NCBI GenBank assembly: GCA_947652605.1
Contig: OX393577.1
Location: 32,739,466-32,803,465 of the forward strand
Direction: 5' to 3'
Length of the DNA stretch: 64,000 nucleotides
DNA from: Elmis aenea
Taxonomy: Eukaryota > Arthropoda > Insecta > Coleoptera > Elmidae
Part shown: piece after piece, positions 1 through 10,735 of the stretch
Numbering within the stretch: the first letter of the stretch is position 1
Layout: each line of letters begins with the position of its first letter
Notes under the pieces: generated by a model
What the model was told of the DNA's origin: nothing
Seen by the model: the letters and a program-made list of their open reading frames with translations, nothing else
Databases searched by the model: none
Position numbers and translations under genes: made by a program

Positions 1-515
1 TATTTTTTTTCCTCAGACGTCTCCTTTTGGAGTTACACCGCCCTAAAGGGAAGCGGTAAAATTAGGTTTTTATTTTATTTCTCAAATTTGAATAAATGTT
101 GGATAATGATATTTGGTAGATGTTTTTTACTTATTATAAGGTTATCCATAGTAATAGGTATTTTTAATCATCTCCCACTTTCACAGGGGGATGAAAGTGC
201 GACCCCTGTTGATTTTTTTATCAGAACTTTTTAATGGGTAGAAATTTTGCATTAAAAAAAAATTTAAAGCTTAGTTTTTTTAAAAACTTTTTTATTCCTT
301 AGTTTTTCTCGTAAAACTACCGTTTTTGAGTGAAAAATAAAATAAGGAGATGATTAAAAATATTACTATGGAAAACCTTTAAATAAGTATAAAACATCTA
401 CCAAATATTATCATTCTCCTACATTTATTCAAATTTGAGAAATAAAATAAAAACTTAATTTTACCGCTCGCCTTTAGGGGGGTGTAACTTCGATAGGAGA
501 CGTCTAAGGAAAACT
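1..515. mobile_element. Long-armed inverted-repeat element (MITE/foldback), possibly cut by window edge
   Basis: Roughly 10-175 and 346-513 are imperfect reverse complements of each other: the left end reads AGACGTCTCC, GTTACACC, AGCGGTAAAATTA and a run ending ATCATCTCC, and the right arm returns the same blocks in reverse order. The loop (176-345) shows no coding potential. Length and long arms fit a non-autonomous DNA transposon. No flanking duplication can be judged on the left because the element begins at the window edge. The superfamily is not identified. Confidence 0.75.
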
Positions 516-2543
516 TTTTATATGAAAACCCCCCTTAATTTTCGATAAGGAATCACCTCCCGCAATACTTAAGAAACACCCTGTTATTATTAAAAAACAT
601 GTACATATCTTTAATAAGTAAGTAAAAGTTTATCTTTTTCGGCTCTGCACATCACTAAATAACTTCAGATTGTGTTACAACTGCATTTTTGGTCATTAAC
701 TATTTTTTAAATATGAGAATGCCATATTTAGGTATATGTGAAAGTATTTGCAATGAGAAACACTTATAAATGTCGATAATAAATTAAACTTAACTGATAA
801 ACAGAACGTTTCAATTACTTCCAACCACCAGAAATGTCCTAATAAGGTATATAATATATAGCAAACACTTTAATCCCAGCCGTCAATTTACTTTGATCAA
901 ATAATTTATTATATATAATAAGCATGCATTTTTAGTTAATACCAAGAAAGCGAACACAAAGGTTAAGTTGATCAACAATATGTAAATAATATTGGATCGT
1001 AACTCACAGAAACCGATGTATAAAATTACGGCGAAAAATAGCGTACAATGTTTATTATAAATTATATTTGTTATTGCATTACTACTGTGACGGCAACAAA
1101 TATCAATAAGCTAACAAAGATATGCTATTCAAATAATTCTACTACAATAAACACCTAGTACATGTGACCATTTATTATTGAAAATTGATTAAGTTAATTA
1201 TAGCTTAAGTATAAATTCAGAAGAAAGCAAATTTATATCAAAAAGAAAATTAAACACAACCGTGGTGTGAAAATAGAAATATGTCAGATATCTTATACGA
1301 GTACCATTACCGCTTGATGTTACATAATAGCTCTTTGGCAGTAATGACCGCGTGGTCGTTCCATAGCTATACCTACGTTAAATTTTTATTTCTTTCGACG
1401 TACCTATAATTAAAAAGTGATTTAAGACGAATACAATGCCCACTAATAAAGATAATTAAATTATATTGGAATTTGTTTGACGTTAACAATTCAATTAGTG
1501 TCAAAACTTTTGTAACAATTCTAAACTATGAACGCATCTCCGTTTTACACACTAACTGTTGTGTAACTTGATCTTGCGTTTAGTTGTACTCACCTGAAAA
1601 AAAATATTTATATAATCTATTACAGATTGAATACATAATTAATAATTTAGTGTCAACAAATTATAGGTAATGTTCACTAGGCTAAACCACAGAACATACA
1701 CAGGCTAAACGAAAAGCAAAAGAAGACTGTTTTAAAAGTTTGTGTGGAATACTTGTTTTAATGTTTTACTTAAAACTAAGCAATGAAACAACCGAAAATA
1801 CAAACCTCAAAAATAAATTTATTGTATTAGAATTTTGTTGATGCACAGTCGTTTTGTTATTATCACTTCGATTTTTTTTTATTATCAATTCAAAGATGTT
1901 GAATTTCCCATGATTAAATGTAAAATGATATGTGCTTTGCTCCAATGAATGTGTTTTATAGTGAATAAACATTTCATAATAACTCAAGAGTAAGCTATTC
2001 ACATAAAACTCGCGATATACGTTTGATAATTGCGTCATAAAATGACATTAGCATTGCACATTTACTCAACATAACAAACGAGTAGTAGGTATTACTTTTA
2101 CCTAGAGCTCAGATTGCAACTGTAATAGCAAAGATGATATTTCATATTATATGTGTAACACACCTCACACTGCACAGGCAATACCAAAGCATACCTGACT
2201 TTTTTCAACGATTTATTTCTTAAACGCTTTTCAAACAACCGATTTCAAACCCTCATGACTAAAATAAAGTAATGAAAAAACAAAATTAAAAAATATTAGT
2301 AACTAATTTCATAAATCGTATATCTAAAGTCCATTCCATTATTTTTTTTACAAACTAATGTCTGGTTAAACAAAGCTTGATTAAAAAAACTTTTTAGTAA
2401 CTCTTATAATGCTCCGATATATCGAAGAATATCGATATAATTTCGATAATTATGATTACAAAACGTGCTCCTTTTTAAATTAGGCTTGCAGACAATAATC
2501 TTAAACAACCCAAAGCGAATTACTACTAATCTAAGAACGAAAC
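516..2543. other. Unique AT-rich DNA, no gene seen
   Basis: No open frame with recognisable content. An open frame of 90 codons on the minus strand (1766-2038) is low-complexity and AT-driven and is not called. Around 2415-2447 lies a cluster of CGAT motifs, including one TATCGATA at 2430-2437, which is the core recognised by insect DREF; without a nearby gene this is only a motif match. Confidence 0.5.
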
Positions 2544-2551
2544 TGTATACA

Positions 2552-3792
2552 CAGGGGCGGCTCGTCTTTAGGGGCCACAGGGGCCGGGCCCCACCTGTAT
2601 TTGTGAAACTATCAAAATAATTATAATTTTAAACAATATTTTATTGTATTCATTCTATTTTGATTTATTCCCAACACGTTTTATTGTTTAAATTAAAAAA
2701 TTAATGTATTTTGTGGCAATATCGTATAACGCGACTTAAAACGCACTTTCGGGCCAGCCGTCGGCTGGCCCTATTTCGTACGAGTAGAGCACAGGATATG
2801 TATGAAGCGCGGGGACAACCGATTGTGTTTCTTTACCGGCCGCAACGTTGATAGTAGGGCCAGTTAGATCGGGCCCGTTACTAGTTTTAAAAGTACATGG
2901 CGAACGATTCTTTGGCAGTTTCATTAATTTTGTCCTCGTTGTTGATCTGTTTGTTTTATTTTAGTGTGTTTAATCATTGTTGGTGTGTTTTGTTGCTGTT
3001 TATTTGTTGTTTTCTTTATTATAATTTAAAGTTTACATTTTTACGACGTCCATAAAAATTTTAACCATGAACAAAATCGACAGTTTATTAGAAAAACGTT
3101 TTTCATTACTAATTCTAGGGAAAAAATTAGAAATCAAAAAACTTGGCGCATATCAACCCAGGGATGTGCATGTTACTCAAAAAGATGGTAAAAAAACTAG
3201 AACATTTTGTGTAACCTGGTTTGACAAATATTATAGCTTAGTGCGAGTGATAAAAAAAATCTTTGTTTTGTTTTTATTGTATTTTGTTTGGTGTAGAGAG
3301 TGTATGGACACTCACCAGGCTGTAAAGACCTGAAACATCTTTCCGAGCGAATACAAAAACACGAATCCAGTAAAGTTCATATAAACAATGCGGTGCCATT
3401 TCAAATGTTCGGTAAAATTAACATCTTATCATCCATTGATACTGGATATCGTCTTAATATAAAGAAACATAATGAATTAGTTGACAAAAATAGACATACT
3501 TTATCAAGGATCATAGACTGCATAAAATTTTGTGGTATATATGAACTGCCGTTAAGAGGACATGACGAAACCTTTGATTAGAACAATCGAGGAGTGTTTT
3601 TAGATATGGTTTCATACACAGCTACATTAGATAGTGTTTTAAACGATCATCTCGAAAATTCGAAAGTAGCAAAAAATACGTCAAAAACCTGTATTTTAAT
3701 TTTTTTTTGTATAATACATATTATGTTTAGTTTAAAAAAACATATTTTGTGTCCCTGGCCCCACCTATTTCTATTGTCACCAGCCGCCACTG
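2552..3792 (+). mobile_element. hAT transposon, internally deleted, with perfect 8-bp target duplication
   Basis: The element starts CAGGGGCGGCTCGTC and ends with the reverse complement of CAGTGGCGGCTGGTGA. Identical 8-bp flanks TGTATACA lie at 2544-2551 and 3793-3800, the duplication length expected of hAT. Subterminal GGGGCC/GGCCCC blocks are seen at both ends. It carries the first part of a ZMYM1-like hAT transposase (see 3067-3690) and lacks the rest, so at 1,241 bp it is an internally deleted, non-autonomous copy. The perfect duplication argues that the insertion is not very old or that the flanks were lucky. Confidence 0.9.
3067..3690 (+). pseudogene. Truncated ZMYM1-like hAT transposase (N-terminal TTF-type zinc-finger part)
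   Basis: In the intact family this protein binds the transposon ends and cuts them. ATG at 3067 in good context opens a frame with KKLGAYQPRDV, QKDGKKTRTFCVTWFDKY, typical of the N-terminus of ZMYM1-like hAT transposases. At about 3245 the reading continues in the next frame (LFCFYCILFG, the Cys-pair of the TTF-type finger) and near 3315 returns to a frame with DLKHLSERIQKHE, KKHNELVDKNRHTLSRIIDC and ELPLRGHDET. A TAG at 3579-3581 breaks it just before NRGVFLDMVSYTATLDSVLN. Similarity ends after about 3687 (AKNTSKT), so the catalytic DDE core and C-terminal dimerisation domain are gone. Two frameshifts, one stop and a large deletion: not functional. Family assignment is from remembered consensus. 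Confidence 0.85.
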
Positions 3793-3800
3793 TGTATACA

Positions 3801-4045
3801 TATATCTATTGTAGTTTCCACACACTGGAGAAGTGTAGACCATCAAGGTCAAATGTTTATACTATCAACACATCACTTATACGCATCTATTATGTTCTCT
3901 AATCCAATATATGATAGGTATGTATACTCATTAGGGGTGAGCGATTTAGAATCGTCAAAACCATTTATACATACAGGGTGAAGAATTGGATTCCACAACA
4001 TAGTAGCCTAATTTCAATGGTAAAAGTTTAAAAGTTGTATAATAT
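3801..4045. other. Short stretch with a solitary CAGGGTG-type left end
   Basis: At 3972-3973 a TA is followed by CAGGGTGAAGAATTGG (from 3974), which matches the left-end style of the TA-inserting elements elsewhere in the window (10736, 22807, 31867). No matching right end was found, so this is at most a truncated end. Confidence 0.35.
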
Positions 4046-4281
4046 AGTGCGTTAAGGTAATACCGCCCACCTAAAACATTATTCTGGATATTTTTAAAAA
4101 ATGTGGTCAGAGATTAAAAATAAAAATATTAGCTGCAAACAAAAACTATATTCTTCAATAATCACAGACACGACCCTTGGCTAATAAAATAAATGTTGCA
4201 AAGCGGTAAATTCAAACATAGGCGATATTTTAGACCGGGCGGTATTACCCTTCAGACCGAGCGGTATTACCCTAACACACT
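4046..4281. mobile_element. Small TIR element with GGTAATACCGC ends
   Basis: Left end AGTGCGTTAAGGTAATACCG; right end is the reverse complement of AGTGTGTTAGGGTAATACCG. The GGTATTACCC block occurs twice at the right end (about 4239 and 4263), a local duplication of the subterminal motif. About 236 bp, no coding capacity. Flanking duplication is ambiguous, so the superfamily is left open. Confidence 0.65.
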
Positions 4282-5660
4282 TTATCTCCCAAAGTTATTT
4301 TAGAAAAAAAGTGCGGTTCAGTTTTTTTTTGCAAAGAAAAAGATTCTGTGTTTAGAAGTGCAATCAAAATTTATTTTTTTTAATAGGTACCTGAAAATTA
4401 GAAAAATTGCAAAACGCCGTTTTGACAAAAATCTGTAGTGCTTTGAAATTATGCTGTCACAAATGCCCATCCTAATGTCACTGTTCTGTGAATGACACTT
4501 ATACTGTCACGTTGACGCGAAATTTACAAGTAATCTTCGTAGATTTTCATTATTGCAACAAGATTATGATTTCATTCCAATAAAAACATAACTAACTGTA
4601 TAAAATAAATGTTTGATAAAATATAAACGACAATAAAAAATAAATTGCTTCTCTAAGCAATAATATGAATATTTATTAAAGTGTGGAATTTAAAAAACTT
4701 GTTATCAGCCGTTGTAGCGAATTCTCTTGATTAAAATCACCTGCGTTAACGTTGTCTTAACGCCTTTAGCCTCTCACATCAACCTACGATTAAGAAACCT
4801 GCATTTCTTATCAACCGCGTAACTCTGCTAGTCTGGCTGTTTATTAACTGATCGCATATCAACAATATCGGAAGGTAGACAGACACTTGAAGGTGTCGCG
4901 TGGGCCGATTTAATCCCGTCTGCAGTCTTATGATAGCACTACATCAGACCTTCAATATCCGACAAATCAGTGAAATTTACAATACTCTATTTAAATTTAT
5001 GGTAATTGCATCAGTGATAAGACTAACTCAAATATGTATACGACTACTTTAATATAGCAAGGTGTAACGCACTAAAGACGGATATTTACTTTTGCTATTA
5101 ACTTAAAGTAACATTTTATCATAATTGCTTATGACTGTATATAAATCTCAAACTTACTAACAAGTATATTAATGGTACGTTCTCTGCACCGAGAGTCGAC
5201 AAATGGTAACAACTTTCAGAATAATATTTTGACTATTAATAACTGACTGAAAACCAACGATCTGTCCAAACATAACAATTATATAAATTATTACATTAAA
5301 AAACGAGGCGTAGTACCCTAAGATCCCCTTTGTATACGCAACATGATTTCAAGTGGATAAGAAACGTGTCTAAAATATAATAATACAATATAACGCATGT
5401 TAAAGATACACCGTTTATTCTGGGATGTTCAGCAAATTTCCGGTTTAATAGTTACAAATTAGGACTACTACGTCAAGATATGGACATAATAGGACATTAA
5501 AGCCAAAAAAATATGCGTTTTCTATTTCATGACTAAAAAGTAAATCACAAATATAAAAAAAGACACATGAATATTTTAGTAATCAGAATCTCATGGATCG
5601 TCTAAGGCTAAGCAAATAGTTTTTTTCTACGACACTACTGTAAATGACTCACTGTACAGC
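4282..5660. other. Unique DNA, no gene seen
   Basis: No coding signal recognised. 4735-4935 is noticeably less AT-rich than its surroundings, with several GATA-type words (TTATCA, GCATATCAA, TTATGATAG); it could be a regulatory island but nothing in the sequence proves it. Confidence 0.4.
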
Positions 5661-5662
5661 TA

Positions 5663-5770
5663 GCATGCATAGTAAGTAGGTACTTACGCACGGTAAGCAA
5701 AAAGCACAGTTTTTTAAAAGAAATGATCAAAGGAGACTCACGTCAAACACTTCCTGCATGCATAAGTAAA
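5663..5770 (+). mobile_element. Fragment of tandem-repeat element family (first repeat unit)
   Basis: Shares GCATGCATAGTAAGT, CGCACGGTAAGCAAA, AGAAATGATCAAAG and GACTCACGTCAAACACTTCC with the copies at 36655-37010 (reverse) and 61591-61930. In the reverse copy this unit sits next to a second, similar unit about 93 bp away. Here the element breaks off at 5770 and related sequence resumes at about 7081 in the same orientation. Confidence 0.7.
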
Positions 5771-6166
5771 GGGTAGTTCACATGGTGACATTTAAAGTCA
5801 CGGGGGGGGGGGGCTAATACACAATATTTTATTTACAAATACTATTAAAATTAAATTTAAACCTTTCTAAGAGTAATGGGGGCCCGTTGTCTATTGCTTC
5901 CCTGGGGCCCGAATTTTCTGTGAACGGCCCTGCCCACCACCATTGCATAAAACAAAGGATATGTCTCATAGTCCAAAAATATTAAAAATATGCTGCCTCA
6001 CATCAATAACTGATAAACTTGGGTGTGCGGGACATATTTATTAAAATGCGGGACGCGGGACAAATAAAGACAAAGCGGGACAGTCCCGAAAAATCCAGGA
6101 CGTCTGGTAACCCTGAATGCTGCCCTCAGATCAATAATTATGAACTACGAAATTTATTGGTGAAAG
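5771..6166. other. Insertion block: G run, hAT right-end fragment, GGGAC-rich transposon end
   Basis: A run of 12 G at 5802-5813 is exceptional in this AT-rich DNA. 5876-5932 ends GGGCCCGAATTTTCTGTGAA then CGGCCCTG, the right-end style of a hAT element (compare 33100-33187). 6020-6116 carries repeated GCGGGAC words and ends GGACGTCTGGTAACCCT, another transposon end type; its likely left-end counterpart style (TAGGGTGACCA) is seen at 30656. None of these fragments has a full partner here. Confidence 0.5.
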
Positions 6167-6531
6167 CAGGGGCGGATCTAGGTTTTTCGGGGCCTAGGGC
6201 TTATTGAAGTCCAATGGGGCCCCATTTTTTGTTTAATTAAGAATCCTTGAATTGGGGTTTAAAATTCATTTTTATTAACATCAAAATCAGAGTTGAAATA
6301 TATTTATTTATGAAGTGGCGACTGGTGATGATTTATGTTACATTGATTAAAATAAAACAAATAATACTATAAATTATCATTAGTAATATTAATTATTTTT
6401 TACTATACGATAAAGTGCTAATTGTTAGTGAAAAAGTATTAAAAATTTATGATGATTCAATTTTTGTGGGCCCTTCACACTTGGGGGCCCAGGGCTTAAG
6501 CCCTATTAGTCCTTATGTAGATCCGCCCCTG
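6167..6531. mobile_element. hAT MITE, 365 bp
   Basis: Left end CAGGGGCGGATCTAGGTTTT, right end the reverse complement of CAGGGGCGGATCTACATAAG. Flanks GGTGAAAG (6159-6166) and GGTGCAAG (6532-6539) match at 7 of 8 positions, the expected hAT duplication. Both ends carry GGGGCC(C) and AGGGCTTA blocks. The interior is AT-rich without a frame. Confidence 0.85.
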
Positions 6532-6580
6532 GGTGCAAGAGAAAATGTATTTGTGTGAGTGAGTTTCGGTCTCTAAAGTT

Positions 6581-6880
6581 CAGCATGTTTGAAACCCAAA
6601 CCCGACTTGAGCAAATACCGTTTTTACGTTAAAACTCAAAGACCGTATTCTGTTCGGTTTCATATGAATCCGTGTGTTTGACTTTGAAACCCGAAACTCA
6701 AAACCCAAAACTTAAAACCCAAAACTCGTTCAGCATGTTTGAAACCCAAACTCGAGTTGAGCAAATACCGTCTTTACGTTGAAACTCAAAGACCGTATTC
6801 TGTTCGGTTTCATATGAATCCGTGTGTTTGACTTTGAAACCCGAAACCCAAAACCCAAAACTTAAAACCCGAAACTCGCA
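6581..6880. repeat. Tandem duplication, two units of 150 bp
   Basis: CAGCATGTTTGAAACCCAAA begins at 6581 and again at 6731; the two units then agree with few differences through GTTCGGTTTCATATGAATCC and a 3' block of short AAACCC/AAACTC words. That block reads as repeated heptamer-like units (AAAACCC) within each copy. An open frame on the opposite strand (6698-6916) is produced by these short words and is not a gene. Confidence 0.9.
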
Positions 6881-7080
6881 TTCTGTTTGGGCCTTTTGTT
6901 TGTCATCGATTTCCAATTTATCATGTACCCAATAGATGTTCCAACGATTTTAGGGCATTTTCAACAAATAGCAACTTCAAAATAATTAGTTGCTCTACAA
7001 CACTCGATGCTGCAATTACAAGAGCGGCCATTTTTATTTTGAAGTCGCGACTTTTAATTTGGGTAGTTCACACGGTGGCT

Positions 7081-7378
7081 ACCCATAAGTGAATCCTTAC
7101 CACTAGTCCTTACGCACGGTAAGCAAAACGCAACCTTGTCTAGAAATGTCAAAGTAGACTTACGTCAAAATTGACATCGTAAATTCATGTATATATTAGC
7201 CAAAATGCCGTTAAAATCGTATGTATTATGTGATCGTAGAAAAAGTATGCTTCAAAACACGAATTGTAAAGCAATTATGCACTCGTGGAAATACGCACTC
7301 GCCTCTACGCGCCTCAGTGCGCAACTTTTCCACTCGTGCGTAATATGCCTCTTACAACTCTTGTTATGTAATATACTA
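7081..7378 (+). mobile_element. Tandem-repeat element family, 3' part with terminal hairpin
   Basis: Runs from CCTTACGCACGGTAAGCAAA through AGAAATGTCAAAGTAGACTT, ATGTGATCGTAGAAAAAGTA and GCACTCGTGGAAATACGCAC to TTGTTATGTAATATACTA. The same succession is found at 61591-61930 and, reversed, at 36655-37010. The last ~120 bp can fold: AATTGTAAAGC.. and GCACTCGTGGAAA pair with TTTCCACTCGTGC and the ACAACTCTTGTTAT end. The open frame over this part is incidental. Confidence 0.75.
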
Positions 7379-9045
7379 TTTAATGCTGATTTTCGTTAAT
7401 TTGTTTTGTTATACACAGGTTATACACCTTCGTTGCCATAGAATAAACAGTTTGTTTACGCAAAAACACTATACTTCACTTTTTTTTAAGTATTTAGGTA
7501 CTTGTTTTTTGGTACATCCCGATAAAAATATTGTTACAATTTCAAATTCGCTATAAAATTTTGCAGGACAAGTGCTAAGAATCGACAAGAATACCCAATT
7601 CTCACACGGAATTAAAATTTCAAATACAAAAGAACTAAAAATCAAATCAAATATTCAGGTCGTGCATTGAACAAGTCTCCAAACTCCATTTAGATTTAAA
7701 CATAGAAGATTTAAGGCAAACTTCAAACTCAAAGCAATCTTGGAGGACACAAGGGATCCCTAAGCAATGGTCGAAGTTTGCCCGGCTCATATCCCTTTAT
7801 TGATAGCATCTTTGGAGGCATAGGCATCAGATACAGGGGTCGTGACGTTCTTGTGGCCACTTCACTGATGCCTACGTCTAGACTTAAGATATTGTCTACT
7901 TCAAAATTCATATGGACCTAACTGTCTGTTCCACATCCATTTATTTCTAAGTCATCGCCGAGATTTCGATACAAATCGCTTTAGAATGACAAGAGAACGC
8001 TTCCCTTGGAAAATCGACTGTCCTCACTGTCTCATGCGTCATTCTGTTAGCTGGCGGCTAAAATTAATGATAGAAGGGATGACTTTTACGTTAATAGAAG
8101 ACATTTAAATCTTTTAGCTTTATATATCACTGAAATTTATTTACAGTCACATTTTAAAAGGAATTTAGGGAACTACACAACCTCAATTCAAAAATAAGAC
8201 CGAAAATCATAAATGTTCACTATAAATAACCACCAAAACAAATTAAGCACAATCTTAACATTCTTAACAATAATAATGACTAGTGTAATACGAAGTTAAT
8301 TACTATTTATAACCGAGTATTTTGTGGCATTGTTATAATTGCATACTACCCATTTTTATTTAATTTTAATGGTAAAGGTAAAAAACTGAAAAATTATAAT
8401 CATTAATTTAAGTGAGTAAGCATACTTCGTTTATTTATAAGGTGATTTAAGGGAAAAAACATAAAGAAAAATGATATTACTAAAATATTAATTAGAGCTT
8501 GCTGTAATGAACTTAACCAAATACCTTTCAAACAACTAGATATAAACAACAATCGTAAATGAAAACGTTGTGTGATAATATTATAACACAAATCTTCCAC
8601 TTTATGTGCAGGTTATTTAAATACGATATACAAATATTAGTTTTATACATATAATCAAAATTATTTGAAATATACTGCAATAATATTTTACTCATTGATA
8701 ATATTTGCTGAAACATGTTAAAGGGTGATTGAATGTTAAACCTTAAAAGTTTTCTGTGTCACATCACAAAATGTTAATGTATACAAACCAAATAAATAGA
8801 TGGTGAAATTATTTTACCTTCAAGTTATTCAGTCTTGTTAAAATTTAACGAAACGCAAATTTTACACGTTTATGCTTGAACGAGTAAAAATCAAAAGCGG
8901 GCGCAATAATTGAAAATATATACAGATTAAGATTTACGAAACTTTTTCAAATAGTAGCAGCAAATTAAATATTTTGAGATAAACGTGTACATATATTTAA
9001 TTCAATTAAAGATACAAATGATATGTCATTTTTCTACTTAATCGC
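7379..9045. other. No gene supported; one less AT-rich patch at 7660-8060
   Basis: 7660-8060 has balanced composition and a 60-codon minus-strand frame (7729-7911), and on the plus strand a phrase RFRMTRERF near 7970-8000 that vaguely recalls the start of Harbinger-type transposases. Neither is convincing. The rest is AT-rich and unique. Confidence 0.4.
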
Positions 9046-9389
9046 GAAGTCATCGAAGAGGACTTTTGTCTAAAGGTGTTCTTCTCCTTCATAATAACGC
9101 ACACCCTCACACTGCCACTGTATCTCTAACACCACGTTGAGATTAAGATTTCCGATCTTACAGCATCTCCCATACAGTCCTGATCTTGCTCTCTTTAAAT
9201 ATCATGTGTTTGGACTCTGAAGGACGTTTCGAGAAGATAAAGAAGAGAGTGATGATGAGGTTTAAAAGGCGGTTCATACCTGGCTGAAGGCACAACCAAA
9301 AACTTATTGTTTGATGAAATAAAGAAGTTGGTGAAACGGTTTATGAGTGTACAGAAAAGTAGAGTGATTATTTACAAAAATTACATTTA
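9046..9389 (+). pseudogene. Mariner (Tc1/mariner) transposase, C-terminal third, decayed
   Basis: One frame, interrupted by several stops, reads KRTFV, then LQHLPYSPDLALFKYHVFG, EESDDEV, and KAVHTWLKAQPKT, followed after a frame change by ECTEK and SDYLQKL. These are the landmarks of the mariner C-terminus: the block before the third catalytic Asp (YSPDLAP.D), the acidic linker, the HxWLxxQPK block, and the RWxKCIxxxGDY end. The third catalytic Asp position reads Lys, and the second catalytic motif (HDNAPAH in the family) reads as stops followed by RTPSH. The N-terminal HTH half and both transposon ends are missing. The enzyme would cut and join DNA by a DDD mechanism; this copy cannot. Confidence 0.85.
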
Positions 9390-10733
9390 ATGTGTACCTC
9401 TAATTAAATTGTGTATCTTAAAATATTAAATTTGCAGCCACTTTATGAAAGTCTCTCGTGCATTATATTTTAACTAAGATTAGCAGTTTAATAAAAATTA
9501 GTGAAACTTGAAAGTTATAAAACATTATCGTATTATCCTTTTATGGTGATATTAGAATGAAGGAATCCGTATTTAATCAGTTGCATTGCGGTATTGCGGT
9601 GTGTGATCATTCGTCTTGACCGGATATCTCTATAATCACAACTTTCCCTCATATAAATCGCCACAAGTCGAGGTCATCGGTAACAATAAGTAATCTATAC
9701 GAGGTTAGCCGTTCAATCAGGTTCCGGGTCACACTTGTAACGTAAGTGATGGAACAGCAGGAGAGTAAATGAGCCAGCCTGAGTTAGTGCTGGTAATCCG
9801 GAGTCTCTACCGTAACAAGGGCTGCTGGGATTATACACAAGTCTGCCTTAATCCATTGTCAGGGACACGTACATATCTTACCTTCTTTATCGTAACGCGT
9901 TAAGAAGTTCCGGCAAGTAACGATAATGAAAGTGTATATTGCCCACTTTGCAGCCTCCATGTAATTGCCCGTCGAAATGCGTAATTTTACAAATGGACCG
10001 AATAAATGTTTAATATCTCGACGCATTTGCTGACGTTTATCCAGCTGAAAATGAGTCGTTTTTAACTTTTATATTAAGCTAGGGCAATACTAAACTTGTC
10101 ACTAACGTAAACGTACATTTACGTAAACAACGCAGATAAAATTAGAAAATTATTTTTTGAGGAGTTTAGTGTTCTATATTTGATGTGCTTTCTTCCAGTA
10201 CATTTAACTTTTATATTTTCTGGCGTTTATCGCTCATTGCGTTGGAGTTTGGGGTGCCTTGATTTTCGTTTTTCCTTTATACTAACGTAATGGAAGCAAG
10301 GCAACAAAAGCGGAAAATAAAAGCAATCGTCTTTTACAACAAACCTCACAAGCCCGTTAACTTTCTTCTAGAAAAAAAATACGTTACAAGAATAATATAA
10401 CGATTCCTGTTTATTAGCGGCAAAAGTTAGCGGTTTCTTTTTGCTTTGATCACCAAGGTATGTATAATTTAAACAATTTGATCGATAATAACGGAAAAAA
10501 GTACATGTAGAAATGTGGAAATAAAAGTTGTGCAACCGCTAGTTGAAACTCGACAACCACAAATTTTGAGAATTGACTGATTTCGCCAAATTAGATTCTT
10601 TTATTTATAATTTCACTTTTCGTAAATAGACATTTTTGGTGGCGCAAATATTTAACGTAAGTGATATTTTAGAAAGTTTGTCAAAATAATTAATTAATTC
10701 TTTAAATTTTTTAATAGTCAGCTTTAAAGTGTC
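9390..10733. other. Unique DNA with a GC-richer island at about 9590-9990
   Basis: No frame or repeat recognised. 9590-9990 stands out from the AT-rich surroundings with mixed composition and no repeat partner in the window; it is a candidate for conserved regulatory DNA or an unrecognised exon. Confidence 0.4.
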
Positions 10734-10735
10734 TA

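Noticed and set aside
2415..2447. TATCGATA cluster as a DREF promoter element
   Set aside because: Single exact core in AT-rich DNA without a neighbouring gene.
6698..6916. 72-codon minus-strand frame with FWVLSFGF repeats
   Set aside because: Direct translation of the AAACCC-type short words in the 150-bp tandem duplication.
7729..8010. Minus-strand 60-codon frame and a plus-strand RFRMTRERF phrase suggesting a Harbinger transposase
   Set aside because: The phrase is too short and no following catalytic blocks or TIRs were seen.
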